From contig CP136063.1 in the NCBI GenBank assembly GCA_032622095.1, forward strand, positions 150,839,379 to 150,903,378: a stretch of 64,000 bases of DNA, read 5' to 3'. Under the pieces are notes generated by a model. The model was given only the letters and a program-made list of their open reading frames with translations. It made no database searches and was not told the origin of the DNA. Positions 35,501 through 45,932 of this stretch are shown here, in pieces (the stretch's first letter is position 1; every line of letters begins with the position of its first letter). The stretch is from Siphonodentalium dalli. Its lineage: Eukaryota > Mollusca > Scaphopoda > Gadilida > Siphonodentaliidae. The position numbers and the translations under genes were made by a program.

Positions 35501-35777
35501 AGACTACAGAAAGCCAGAAACTTTTATGACAAGAGTTATCCCTCATGACGTCACCAATATGGCGTCGCCCATGAAGGAACAAAAATACGCAAATTTACGG
35601 ATTAATTTTAGCTAATAAAAGATTAACTACGTAATACTAGAAGTTGATACTTAGCTATAAGTAAGCTACTATTATAATGAATAGAAGTACCAAGTAATAG
35701 CAGATTGCTATTTGAAATATAAAAGTTATGATGCAAGATAGCACCCGAAATTTACCAGTAAAGGCCGGACCTTTACA
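32542..35777 (-). repeat. Gypsy LTR 1 (3,236 bp)
   Basis: Starts TGTAACGCACAAG and ends GGACCTTTACA, giving TGTAA/TTACA ends. It contains a two-unit internal tandem duplication of about 105 bp (near 33925-34135, TAATCTGCACTAT in each unit). It is the 3' LTR of copy 1 in element orientation. ORFs inside, such as 35128-35463 minus, are AT-rich and are not called as genes. Confidence 0.92.
35208..35564 (-). promoter_or_regulatory. Candidate LTR promoter (repeated in all three LTRs)
   Basis: On the minus strand, in element orientation: a CRE-like TGACGTCA (35546-35553) next to CGCCATATTGG, then three ATTGG (inverted CCAAT) boxes near 35320, 35290 and 35250, then TATATAAG (35209-35216). This is a standard pol II promoter order and would place transcription start near 35180. 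It falls in the first 600 bp of the LTR, leaving about 2.6 kb for R and U5. The same block sits about 10,014 and 10,033 bp to the right in LTR 2 and LTR 3. Function is inferred. Confidence 0.5.
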
Positions 35778-35790
35778 CAACCCTCCAAAT
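35778..35790 (-). other. Polypurine tract candidate, copy 1
   Basis: Minus-strand TTTGGAGGGTTG directly abuts the 3' LTR (LTR 1). It is short for a polypurine tract but is in the right place. The same sequence abuts LTR 2 at 45792. Confidence 0.5.
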
Positions 35791-35918
35791 AAAAAATGTT
35801 TGTGTCCTCACAAACTTCTTCTACAATTTGACATATGAACATGCATACAGGACAATACAATTTCAAACGGTGTGATAACATTTATCAAATATCAACAAAT
35901 AAGTAATTTCAGCAATAA

Positions 35919-36857
35919 CTATTGAATATGAGCCTTTGGCTCGAAACTTGGCTTTGTACGGTTCCTACCCCTCGTGGTAATTCTTAATTTTTTTGGCATG
36001 TGCAACTTCTTCTTCTTTTGTGTCTCTTCCATCGTCTTCATCCTCTTCATTATGTCATCTATTTGTGCCCTTAGAAACCCTATCTCTATCGACTGGACCA
36101 CCACCGTAGACTCTAATTCAGTAAGTCGGTCTGATTCAACCAGGCTCGTGTTTGTAACTGGTATCTCATTGATAGATTTATCAACTAGCTGCGTCAGGAA
36201 TGAATAATCGTCATTCCCGCACGCAGCCAGCTCTGGGAAATCGAACCCATCAAACCTGGTTTCACTGATTGTTTCAGTGACTACTGTCCTTTGCTCTACA
36301 GCATACGGGACAACTTCCATAGGCTCAACAATCCCAACCGACCTTACGTCATGTGGTTGGGGTGCTGCGGGAAGCTCAGATACACCACGAGTGGCTTCCA
36401 CGGATGTGGAAACTGACGGCTCAGGTTTACCAAGTTTCACTGGGGTGGAATCAGATGCAACCACAGGAAGTTTTACAATTACCGATGGTATAGTCGGCTT
36501 CTCCGGTGCCCTCTTCGCCATGGCCCTCTTCTCCCACATTGCCCGTGACTCTTCCTGAGTGAGTTTTACAATTTCTCTGTCCTTAAACACCATATCCGGT
36601 TTGCTCGCCACCACCATATAACCATCCTCGTCAACATTCCCCAGCTCTTTCAATCGCTTGACCCTACTAACGTGAGGTGCAAATGCCTCATTATGTTTTT
36701 TATACTCCCTACTTGTGAGGGCCCTATAGTTACACAATATGCATAGGTAAGGAACATTCTCTCGTTGAATATGTGTTAGGAGATAGTGTCTTTTGCAGCG
36801 TGACAGCTCGTCGGTCAGGTCACATTTTGTACACTTATAAGCTGGTCCTCTAACCAT
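35919..36857 (-). CDS. Third ORF of Gypsy copy 1: zinc finger and coiled-coil protein
   Basis: 312 codons, intact, in the position where retroviruses carry env. It has two C2H2-type fingers: Cys9/Cys12/His24/His29 and Cys39/Cys42/His55/His62. An acidic/proline-rich middle follows, then a predicted coiled coil at about 245-290 and a Lys/Arg-rich C-terminus. There is no signal peptide, furin site or membrane segment, so it is not an envelope. The start has A at -3 and G at +4. An ATTACAG acceptor-like site lies about 13 nt upstream, suggesting expression from a spliced RNA. It begins 67 nt after pol ends. The product could bind nucleic acid and oligomerise, but the function is unknown. I do not recognise this ORF as standard for the clade. 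Confidence 0.75.
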   Translation of the reverse strand: MVRGPAYKCTKCDLTDELSRCKRHYLLTHIQRENVPYLCILCNYRALTSREYKKHNEAFAPHVSRVKRLKELGNVDEDGYMVVASKPDMVFKDREIVKLTQEESRAMWEKRAMAKRAPEKPTIPSVIVKLPVVASDSTPVKLGKPEPSVSTSVEATRGVSELPAAPQPHDVRSVGIVEPMEVVPYAVEQRTVVTETISETRFDGFDFPELAACGNDDYSFLTQLVDKSINEIPVTNTSLVESDRLTELESTVVVQSIEIGFLRAQIDDIMKRMKTMEETQKKKKLHMPKKLRITTRGRNRTKPSFEPKAHIQ

Positions 36858-36924
36858 GATTTGTTTTACCTGTAATTGGAATGATGTATAAACCTAACTG
36901 ATATCTTACCTGGTTTCACGTACG

Positions 36925-39060
36925 TTAACATGTATTCAGTCTGCAAGTGGAAGTTTTTATAGCTTTTAATTTAGCTGATAATAACCATTTAGGTATCTGA
37001 CCATGATAGGGTTTTAGTTTGTTACCGCTAATAATTTTACAGTGGCCATTTTTCTCTAATTGCAATTTGTATACCAATTCTGATAATTTCTTTGATATTA
37101 AACATGGACCCATATATAATGGTTGTAATTTTGGAGCAACCCCTGGATATCTCCTTTCATCTCGAAACCACACCGCATCTCCGACTTTGTATTTTAGATC
37201 TTCAGCATGTGTGTCATATTGTTTTTTCTGCCTATCGAATGATTTACCAAGATGTTGTCTGGCAATATCATGAGATTTGTGCAATTTCTCTCGCAGATTC
37301 TGCACATATTCTCCATATGAGGAAATTGATGGGTGGTTCTGAGGTGGGAGACCAAATGCTAGCTCACATGGTAGACGGACTTCCCTACCCAACATCAGCA
37401 TGTTGGGTGTGAAACCTGTGCTTTCTTGTTGCGTTGAACGATAGGCTGCCGCTAAACAGCCTAGGTTTAGGTCCCAATCAGTTTGTTCGCCTTTGAGGTA
37501 GGCTTTGACCATTCTTATTAGGGTTTTATTCATCCTTTCAGACTGCCCATTCCCTTTCGGATTACGGGGTGTTGTTCGAGTTTTCCGGATTTCCAGGAGC
37601 TCACAGAGCTCCTTAAATATATCGCTTTCATAATTGCGCCCCTGATGTGAATGTAGTGCATGGCAAGTGCCAAACCTTGCAACCACTTCGTTAAGTATTT
37701 TCTCTGCACATGTGATGGCACACTGATCGGGGACTGGCAGGATTTCTATCCATTTAGCAAAAGCATCTGTCACTATTAAGATGTATCTGTTCCCTCTCGG
37801 AGTACGTGGCAATGGTCCCAATATATCTGTCGCTAGTCTGTCCATTGGTGTCCCAACTAGCATTTTCCCAAGAGGTGCTTTTGGGTTCTTAGTTGGTGGT
37901 TTCGTAGCCCCACATATGTGACACTGTCTGACCCAGTTTTTTACGTCAGTCCTGGCATTGAACCAATAGTACCTTTGGAGCAACTTCTGAGTTGTCTTTT
38001 TGGTCCCCAGGTGACCAGAAAGCACAACATCATGCATTTGCTTTATCACTTCTGATCTTAACTCCCGAGGCACAATTAGCTGTAGGTAGTCGTTCGTACC
38101 ATCCGATTTATAGAACTTTTTGTACAACAAGCCCTCTGTCATCTCGAGCGACCCCCACAGTAACCAATAGTGGCGTGTTTCAGGGCTGAGAGTAATCACA
38201 TGGCTGTGAGGTAGCCTGCTCCCACTCAACTTAGACTTGAATATTGGACCCACATCAATGTCGTTTTCCTGTAGATTTGCCATTTTTTCCTTTGAATACA
38301 TTGGCGGCCACAAAGTACCAACATTATCTTGATTAGGTTCCCCTATGACTTTATCATTTTTGGCAACACCTGTTTTATCAGATGAACGTGTCTGAACAGC
38401 TCTTATTTGACCATCTGCGGTCTCTGTCAAAAGAGGTTTACTATCGGCTGTGGCATCTCGGTTGAGACTGCTCATCATCTCACTTTGACGTTTTTGACAT
38501 TTTTTGCATGGCCCACATCTGAGGGAGTCAATATCATCCCATTCATGGCAATTGCAGTCCCAGGGATTTTCACACCTGGATAGTGCATCAGCATTCCCAT
38601 GTGCTTTTCCTTTTCGAAATTGTATTGCAAAGTCGAAGCTAGACAGGAGTTCAATCCATCTGGCTATTCTGCCCTTCGGATCTTTAAGACTAAATAACCA
38701 TATGAGTGCTTGATGGTCTGATCTCACCTCGAAGTGTTTACCTAGTAAGTATTGACGGAAGTACTCAACAAAGTATCGGACCGCAAGAAGTTCTTTGTCA
38801 GTAACGCAATAGTTTTTCTCTGCCTTGTTTAAGGTACGGCTAGCATAAGCTATGACTTTTTGTTCTCCACCTTGGATTTGGTTCAGAACTGCACCTATTG
38901 CATAGTCTGAGGCGTCTGTGTCTAATATGAACATTCCATCGTCCGATGGATATGCCATAATTTTTGGACTAGTTAGGATGGATTTCAACTCTTGGAAGGC
39001 TGACTGGCATTCGTTCGTCCATTTGAACTTTACTCCTTTTTGTGTCAACTCTGTCAGTGG
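36925..39060 (-). pseudogene. Gypsy copy 1 pol, RNase H and integrase part
   Basis: Open for about 710 codons after the in-frame TGA. Residues here count from the Met at 39048. RNase H: Asp45, Glu86, Asp111. Integrase zinc finger: His339, His346, Cys376, Cys379. Catalytic core: Asp408, then position 468, then Glu504, spaced as DD35E. Position 468 is His (HSHQGRNYES) where copy 2 has Asp, so the integrase active site of this copy should be dead. A GPY/F-like motif (YMGPCLISKKLSELVYKL) lies near the C-terminus. No chromodomain is seen. Confidence 0.9.
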
Positions 39061-40871
39061 TCAGACTATTTTGGAAAAGTCCTGCACATGTCTCCGATAA
39101 TAACTTGCCAATCCTAGAATTTGGCGGATATTCTTTACTGAATTTGGAACTGGCCATGATATAATTTTAGCCACATTGTCTGGGTCTGGCATGACACCAT
39201 CTTTCGATACCACGTGACCAAGGAATCGAACCTGTTCTTGGAATAGATTACATTTTGATGGTTTTAGTTTTAACCTGGTTTGTTTAATCCGAGTCAGGAC
39301 TTCTCGGAGTCGTGTTACTTGCTCGTCGAATGTTTTTGAATAAACAATAAAATCGTCAATATAGATCAAACAAGTGGTCCATTGCAGACCTCGCAAAGCC
39401 AACTCCATTGCTCGTTGGAAGACTGGCCCTGAGTTCGACATTCCGTAAGGCATCATAAGGTATTCAAAGAGCCCATGTTTGCAGACAAATGCTGTCTTTG
39501 GAACTTCTTCTTGTTTAACTGGAATTTGATGGTACCCAGCTAATAAGTCACACGTACTAAATAGGGTGGAACCTGCGATGGTATCAAGACAGTCACGAAT
39601 GCGTGGAATTGGGAATGCATCTTTCGTAGTGACTGCATTAACCTTGCGATAGTCGACACATAATCGAATTTCTCCCGTGCCTTTCTTTGGTACTATTACA
39701 ATTGGACTCGCCCATGGTGAGGTTGACCTTTGTATGACCTTCTGAGACAGCAATGTATCAATTGTCTGTTCTAACTTATTTGCATAAGCTATTGGAACCG
39801 GACGAGGTAACTGTTTGATTGGCCTTGCTTCACCTGTGTCTATAGCATGTTCGACAATGTCAGTTCTACCCATATCCTTGGGTCCTTTTGAAAAGACATC
39901 TTGGAAATCACAAAGTATATCTTTGATTGCTGACATTTGCCCTATCGTCTTCCCAACACTGGCTTCTTCATAAATTGTCTGCAGATGATCTGGCAGACAT
40001 TTGCCTTCTGGCTGATCTGAGCTATCTTCTGATAATTTGACAACTCTGACTGATGTCTCACTATCTTTTGGGACTTGAGATTCCTCTATCTCGAATAAAA
40101 CTAATGGATCGTCATATACTACTTCTACATAGGCAACAACCAAGTTCTGGTTCGGGCTAACACTATACGGGTTTGGATTCATCACCCTGACATTGCATGT
40201 TGGACTATCGCTGATAGTCACCAGACACTGGGCAACCATTACAGGATATTTGGCCATCACTTTCAAAGCCGGTTCTAATAAGAGAGTTTTGGCCTCTTCA
40301 GGCAATCCCTCTCTCTCAATCAGAACATCTACCAGACATTCTGTATTTGGTGGTAAATAGTAATGATCTGCCACTCTTGCAGCTCTGACACCTGATTCTC
40401 TGCCCACTTGAGTGCACGGAATTGCTGACCCATTTATATAGATTAAACCCTGACTAAGCATAATGTCGGCTGGCCCAACATCACTGTTTTGTAACACATC
40501 AATTCCAAGAAGACCTTCATCGTCTATTTTTGCCACCGTGACTAATGTATTTAGTCTAATGTCACCAAGTTGAATGGTGAAATCACCTGTCCCTATTTCA
40601 GTCAATGGAGTACCATCCGCACTCTTTAAATTCGTCTGTTTTGAGAGTTTTGGCCGTCTGGTCTGAGGAATTTTTTTGTAAGTCGCTTCTGATATGTTTG
40701 TTCGACTGGCTCCAGTATCAGCTACAAATGTAAGTTCGATCTCATTAATTTTTCCTTTCACATAAACCCCATCTGGTTTCTGACTATTTCTTCTAGTGTT
40801 ATTGTCTGTATTCGTTTTTGGGGCTAAATTATTTAGAACTGGTTGTTGCCCCTGTTGGCCAGTCCCATGGA
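39061..40871 (-). pseudogene. Gypsy copy 1 pol, protease and reverse transcriptase part
   Basis: Reading frame -1 relative to gag, open from the frameshift site at 40872. Protease active site VADTGAS (Asp15 counted from codon 40761). RT motif A has FSTCDLLAGY (Asp405), and the YIDDF active site is at 467-470. The frame ends at TGA (39063-39061) in the connection between RT and RNase H, and the same frame continues open beyond it. A CGA to TGA change would explain it. The stop is shared by copy 2. Confidence 0.9.
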
Positions 40872-41042
40872 GTTTAAACCTTGGAATCTTGTGTCCTGGT
40901 TAGATTGGCTTGGTGTTGGCCTGACTTCATGACTTCTCATATTTGTCTGACTATTGGACCCTCGCCCTCTTTCAGTGCATTGGTTTGCAAAGTGTTGTGG
41001 ATCTCCGCAAATGAAACATGCTCTAGGACCGTTGGCCTTGTG
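40833..41042 (-). pseudogene. Gypsy copy 1 gag, nucleocapsid part
   Basis: In the same frame as the main gag ORF but separated from it by several stops between 41108 and 41043. It encodes one CCHC zinc knuckle, C-x2-C-x4-H-x4-C, at 41018-40977 (CFICGDPQHFANQC), then a basic/Gln-rich tail, and stops at 40835-40833. The region between the two gag parts is open instead in the -1 frame, which points to a pair of compensating indels. Confidence 0.8.
40836..40878 (-). promoter_or_regulatory. -1 ribosomal frameshift site, Gypsy copy 1
   Basis: Minus-strand TTTAAAC (40878-40872) is phased as T TTA AAC in the gag frame. After a 6-nt spacer, GGACTGG (40865-40859) can pair with CCAGTTC (40842-40836) to make a 7-bp stem with one G-U pair and a 16-nt loop. 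Pol is in the -1 frame and is open from this point into the protease. The gag stop follows at once. This is the classic X XXY YYZ layout. Confidence 0.75.
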
Positions 41043-41105
41043 TCATACCATGTTGGTGAGATTTCATTTCTCTTTCTAAATTGTCAATCCGGTCTAGTAT
41101 CAACT

Positions 41106-42455
41106 TCAATATATCTCAGGATTTGTTTGCCTGTCTGCTGATGTGGCTGTCTCTGCCAGTTTCTTATTTATGGATGGAGTGCTGTTTTCAGCTTTACCAT
41201 CTCTATCATTTCTCTGCAATTGATTAACTTGTGGTTTAGCACCATTTGCTTTCACCATCCTTGTTGGTCTTTTGAATTTCCTCTCGTGGTAGGGTTCAAA
41301 GGAGTTTGTGGACATTGTTTTATTCTTAGCCTCATTGAATCTGACAACAAAGTTGACCGCTTCATCTATATCATTTGGCTCTTTACAAAACTCGATATGA
41401 AACCTGGCCTTATCATCATTTAACCCATCAAGGAACCTTCGGATGAGATCTTCTCTCCTTGTGGCCCTATCTCTGTCTGGATGCGCATTGGTGTATAATG
41501 ACTTTAAATCAGCAGCATATTCCTCTACAGGTTCATTATTTTGCTGATTTCGTCTACTGAACTGAGCTGCATATGTTTTTGTTGTTTCCACAACCCTGTA
41601 GCGGCCTTCCACCTCTTCTATTAGAGTTTGATAATATGTCAGAATTCTCTGATTGAGTTGTCCATAAACAAAGTCACCAGCAGCCCCTTGGAACTTGGGA
41701 AGAACAGCATCTAGTCTTTCTTCATCATTCCAATTTCTGCGCCTTGCTATTGCATCGAACCTATTATACCAAACCTTCCCAGGCTCTTCGCCTGTGAAGG
41801 GTGGTATCTTGGCAAAAACCTGTTTGTTATTCACCAACCTTGGGATTGGTAATGATTGAACACTATGATGGGACCTATCATCTTCACTACTCTCAGAAGA
41901 ACTGAGATCTGGCCTATAGTCTCGTCTAGTCGCAGAGTTCCGAAGAAGTTGCGTTTCTGACCTAGCTTGTCGGTGTGACTTAGTGTGAGGCTTCTTCAAG
42001 CTTGTCTCACTAACCACTGCTCTTACAGCAGTTGTCATTACTTCTGTCATCTGATTGGAGAAATCTGTCAAGACACTCATGACTGATTCCGTTATAAGCT
42101 GAGGCATACCTCGCAGAATTTCGTCATTATTTCTCGCCAATACAGTACTGGGCTGAACATCCACAATTGGTATGTTTGATGTATTTTCATCAAACTCATC
42201 AAACTGACATCCTATGGAGTTCCCCTGTAAATTGGTCTGATGAATTTTTGACAATTCATTAGATTTATCATGCCCTATGATAATTTCGGTATCTGTGTCT
42301 CCCATGTCTGAGCTATGCACTTCAGTCTCCTCCACACTAAAGTTATGTGGTAATCGACGTCGACCCAATTGTTTCTTAGTTACACTCATTCTGTTAACTT
42401 CCACTGGCAGATTATACCTACACAGAAACACATTTTCAACGCATCGAAGATACAA
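41106..42455 (-). pseudogene. Gypsy copy 1 gag, matrix/capsid part
   Basis: A 449-codon frame whose capsid-like core contains IPPFTGEEPGKVWYNRFDAI and RFLDGLNDDKARFHIEF, the Ty3/Gypsy gag (retrotrans_gag) pattern. The true start may be the internal Met (MSVTKKQ) rather than the first Met. It stops at 41108-41106, before the nucleocapsid zinc knuckle. Copy 2 is nearly identical (one Cys/Gly difference noted). Confidence 0.85.
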
Positions 42456-42533
42456 AACATGACAAACAAATTCAACACAAAACTGGACAAAACATGTAGA
42501 TTCGGATCACTGGATCTCAGAAATGTACTAAGA

Positions 42534-42551
42534 TCCCACTGTCTGACACCA
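42534..42551 (-). other. Primer binding site, Gypsy copy 1
   Basis: Minus-strand TGGTGTCAGACAGTGGGA begins 4 nt after the 5' LTR. Its first ten bases complement the 3' end of metazoan tRNA-Leu (…TCTGACACCA). The next part matches with one extra base. tRNA-Leu priming is therefore likely but not certain. Confidence 0.7.
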
Positions 42552-42555
42552 AAAA

Positions 42556-45500
42556 TGTAACGCACAAGTGGTATACACAAATACATATAGTTCCCACCTC
42601 TCAGAGAAAACTATATGCGATTCCATATATCACCAGATACAGTTACAGTCCGAAATAACCGAGTGGATAAAACTTTTTATATCTAACAATAAAATATCTG
42701 ACACCAGTAGGTATTTGGTTAGCTGGACCTACAACAGCTGATAAGTGAGTAACAGGATACGTGATCCTAATAAATGAGATTAATTATTTATTTAGCACAT
42801 AACTATTGATAATATTTTAACAGATGTATAATTGTATGGACGGAATATTGAATAATTATATATGAAAAAATGAAAATAGGATGGAAAATTTAGCAAGTTG
42901 AATGATCGGAATGGAATGACTAGTTATCACATTTTTTATGAAGTGATAGATGAAAAATGAAACTTTTTATAAATAATTTAAATGAAGTTAAATAGGATTT
43001 TAAAGTGACTTGAAACATTTATTTTTATTTGACCAAAAACATAAAATTAGTTGACTTATTTAAATTTTAAATGCATTGCAGAAATTTTAGACTAATATGC
43101 AGAAATGCATAAAAAATAGAATTTAACTATTTTTACCTAAACAATTTAGACTGGAAAAATTTGTGATTTTTACAACCATTTATGATTTGAAACATGAAAA
43201 ATTACGAATCATATGCACGATACACAAAACACATTGAGACACAAATTTGGCCACATAAAACATATACTTCAATAATTTCCAAGTGGTATGATAACTTTAA
43301 TAAAAGTCTGACATGAAATGCTGATAGAATCTGAGACCATATTTGTGATATGTCTAATAAAACCTATTCTGCTCTTGTGCAGGTCGCTTTTTTATAGCGT
43401 AATTTCCTTGAACACAAATTTGAGACTTACGAATGCTGACACTAAGGGTCCCTCATGACTGAGACACTTAGTAATTAAGACTGAGGTCCATTACAGTCGA
43501 AACGTGAACAAACACCGGTGCTTTGTGGATTATATACACTTGTATTAAAATACCACCAGAAAGAATTTACTAATAATACACAAATTCACTTTGAATAGTA
43601 GTTTATATAAACTACCAAAAATTATACTAAGTAGTATAATTATTTGTTACTTTAAAAGTAGACTAATAATAATAAGACCTGACTTGTTCTTATTACTGAA
43701 CAAAGTCCCCATGTGAGTATAAATGTGAAATGAAACTTTGTGTGATTTAAAAGAGTTGCATTTGAAATGCAAAAACTATAAAATGTAATTACCATGAACT
43801 TATGAGCACATAGCCCACCAAACACCAAGGTAATCTCACGTCATAATATATGTGAAATAATGTTGTATTGAACATGAACTTTCAATGTAATGTCTAACTG
43901 GACTGCAACTACTTTTGTGTAATACACAAGAAAAGTATGCAATAAACTTGCAGATTTTAATTAGCTGCATATAGAACTATTTAAAGTGAAATAGAAATAA
44001 TCTGCACTATAATAGCAGATATAACTGACTTAGACACTTTAGGAATGTCTGCGATAAACTTGCAGATATTATGTTAAACTGCAAATAAAAATATTTAAGT
44101 AAAATAGAAATAATCTGCACTATGATTGCAGATATTACTGACTAGTTTTTCTGAAGTGAAAAACTTTATAAAATATTTTATGACTTTGTAAATCCAATAA
44201 AATGGTTCTTTGGTACTGTGAAGTTTCAAAGGTCTACGCTCGCCTACTCCATCACAGAATCAAAGAAACACTTGCTTGGAACATGTAACCTAATTTTTAG
44301 CTGCTAAATAATGTAATTTTTATTCTGCACAACTGAATTTAAATAAATGTTAATACTGGAATAAGATATACTTGCTTGCAGGAGACTATGTCATTCCAGG
44401 GTTCTGCATCAGGTATTATTTTACCGTACCAAATAAATTACTTTATAAGATTTTAAATAGAGAAAATAATTGCAAGTCCTTCAGTATACTGGCTTCTACA
44501 AGCACTCATCCTGAAGGTGTAAGTCTTGTCACTTGTACTAAATTACCTTCTGTAATGGGAAACAGTTTATTTTACCTCTTATATGCTCTCTTCCTGGCCC
44601 GGACTTCTCCGACTCAGTCACTTCTGACATTCTGCCGGGAATAGAGCTACCATGTGGATACTTGTGGATTTTACATGTCCAAGCCCTTCTGGCATAATGA
44701 ACATATAAATTTTTCAACCTCCAGCCCTCCAATCGTAGTGCTTGCATGGTCACTTCTGACACTCCAGCACACATTCTGTCTCTACAGACTTAGAATTTTG
44801 GGCATAAACCTGGTACTAATGAGTGATCCATTTTTAGATATAGCCTATAAATCTCCTATGCGTGGATGAGAACTAGCCACTTCTGGCATTATCACATCCA
44901 GATAAATAATTTATGTGACAAGATTTACATTGTTCTGCATGTTGCGTCCTAGCTACTTCTAGCATTCACACAACTAAGTACCATTTAAAATATAACTTAG
45001 TAAAATACCACTGTAAATAAAAGTATAAGTTCAAATAATTATTTAGGATAATTATAAATATTCATTTAAACCATAGCATTTATTCACTACTAATTATTAA
45101 TTAGTAAATACAATACACTACAAATGTTTTGATACCTTTACCTAGCACAGAAGGATGATCCTAGAATTCCAAAACAATTTAGTTAAAATGATGCAGAACA
45201 GTAATTTTAAATTATGGTGAAGCTTATATACTATAAAACTCTGCAACAAGTCTGCAAACCAATGAAATAGCTTGAAAATAATAGAGAAATCTGCAGACCA
45301 ATGAGAATGCTTCTCGCAGAGAAATATAAATATGAACCAATCAATCCGTTTCTGCAGCTTATTTCTTGCAGAGCAAAATAGTTCCACACTTTGAACAAGT
45401 AAAAACACATTAGATATATTTCTCCAATGTTTATATTTCACATATTCAAAGCTTGACACCTTTTGCATGCAAAACAAAGCTGTTTATGTTTGTGAAGGCA

Positions 45501-45791
45501 CAAATTATTTAAGCAGACTACAGAAAGCCAGAAACTTTTATGACAAGAGTTATCCCTCATGACGTCACCAATATGGCGTCGCCCATGAAGGAACAAAAAT
45601 ACGCAAATTTACGGATTAATTTTAGCTAATAAAAGATTAACTACGTAATACTAGAAGTTGATACTTACCTATAAGTAAGCTACTATTATAATGAATAGAA
45701 GTACCAAGTAATAGCAGATTGCTATTTGAAATATAAAAGTTATGATGCAAGATAGCACCCGAAATTTACCAGTAAAGGCCGGACCTTTACA
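42556..45791 (-). repeat. Gypsy LTR 2 (3,236 bp), shared by both copies
   Basis: Serves as the 5' LTR of copy 1 and the 3' LTR of copy 2. Same ends and internal structure as LTR 1, differing by single-base changes only as far as I can see. Confidence 0.92.
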
Positions 45792-45932
45792 CAACCCTCC
45801 AAATAAAAAATGTTTGTGTCCTCACAAACTTCTTCTACAATTTGACATATGAACATGCATACAGGACAATACAATTTCAAACGGTGTGATAACATTTATC
45901 AAATATCAACAAATATGTAATTTCAGCAATAA

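Noticed and set aside
36277-36558. Plus-strand ORFs across the Gypsy coding region (also near 37019-37412, 38504 and 40881)
   Set aside because: They are antisense shadows of gag, pol and the third ORF, with no domain of their own.
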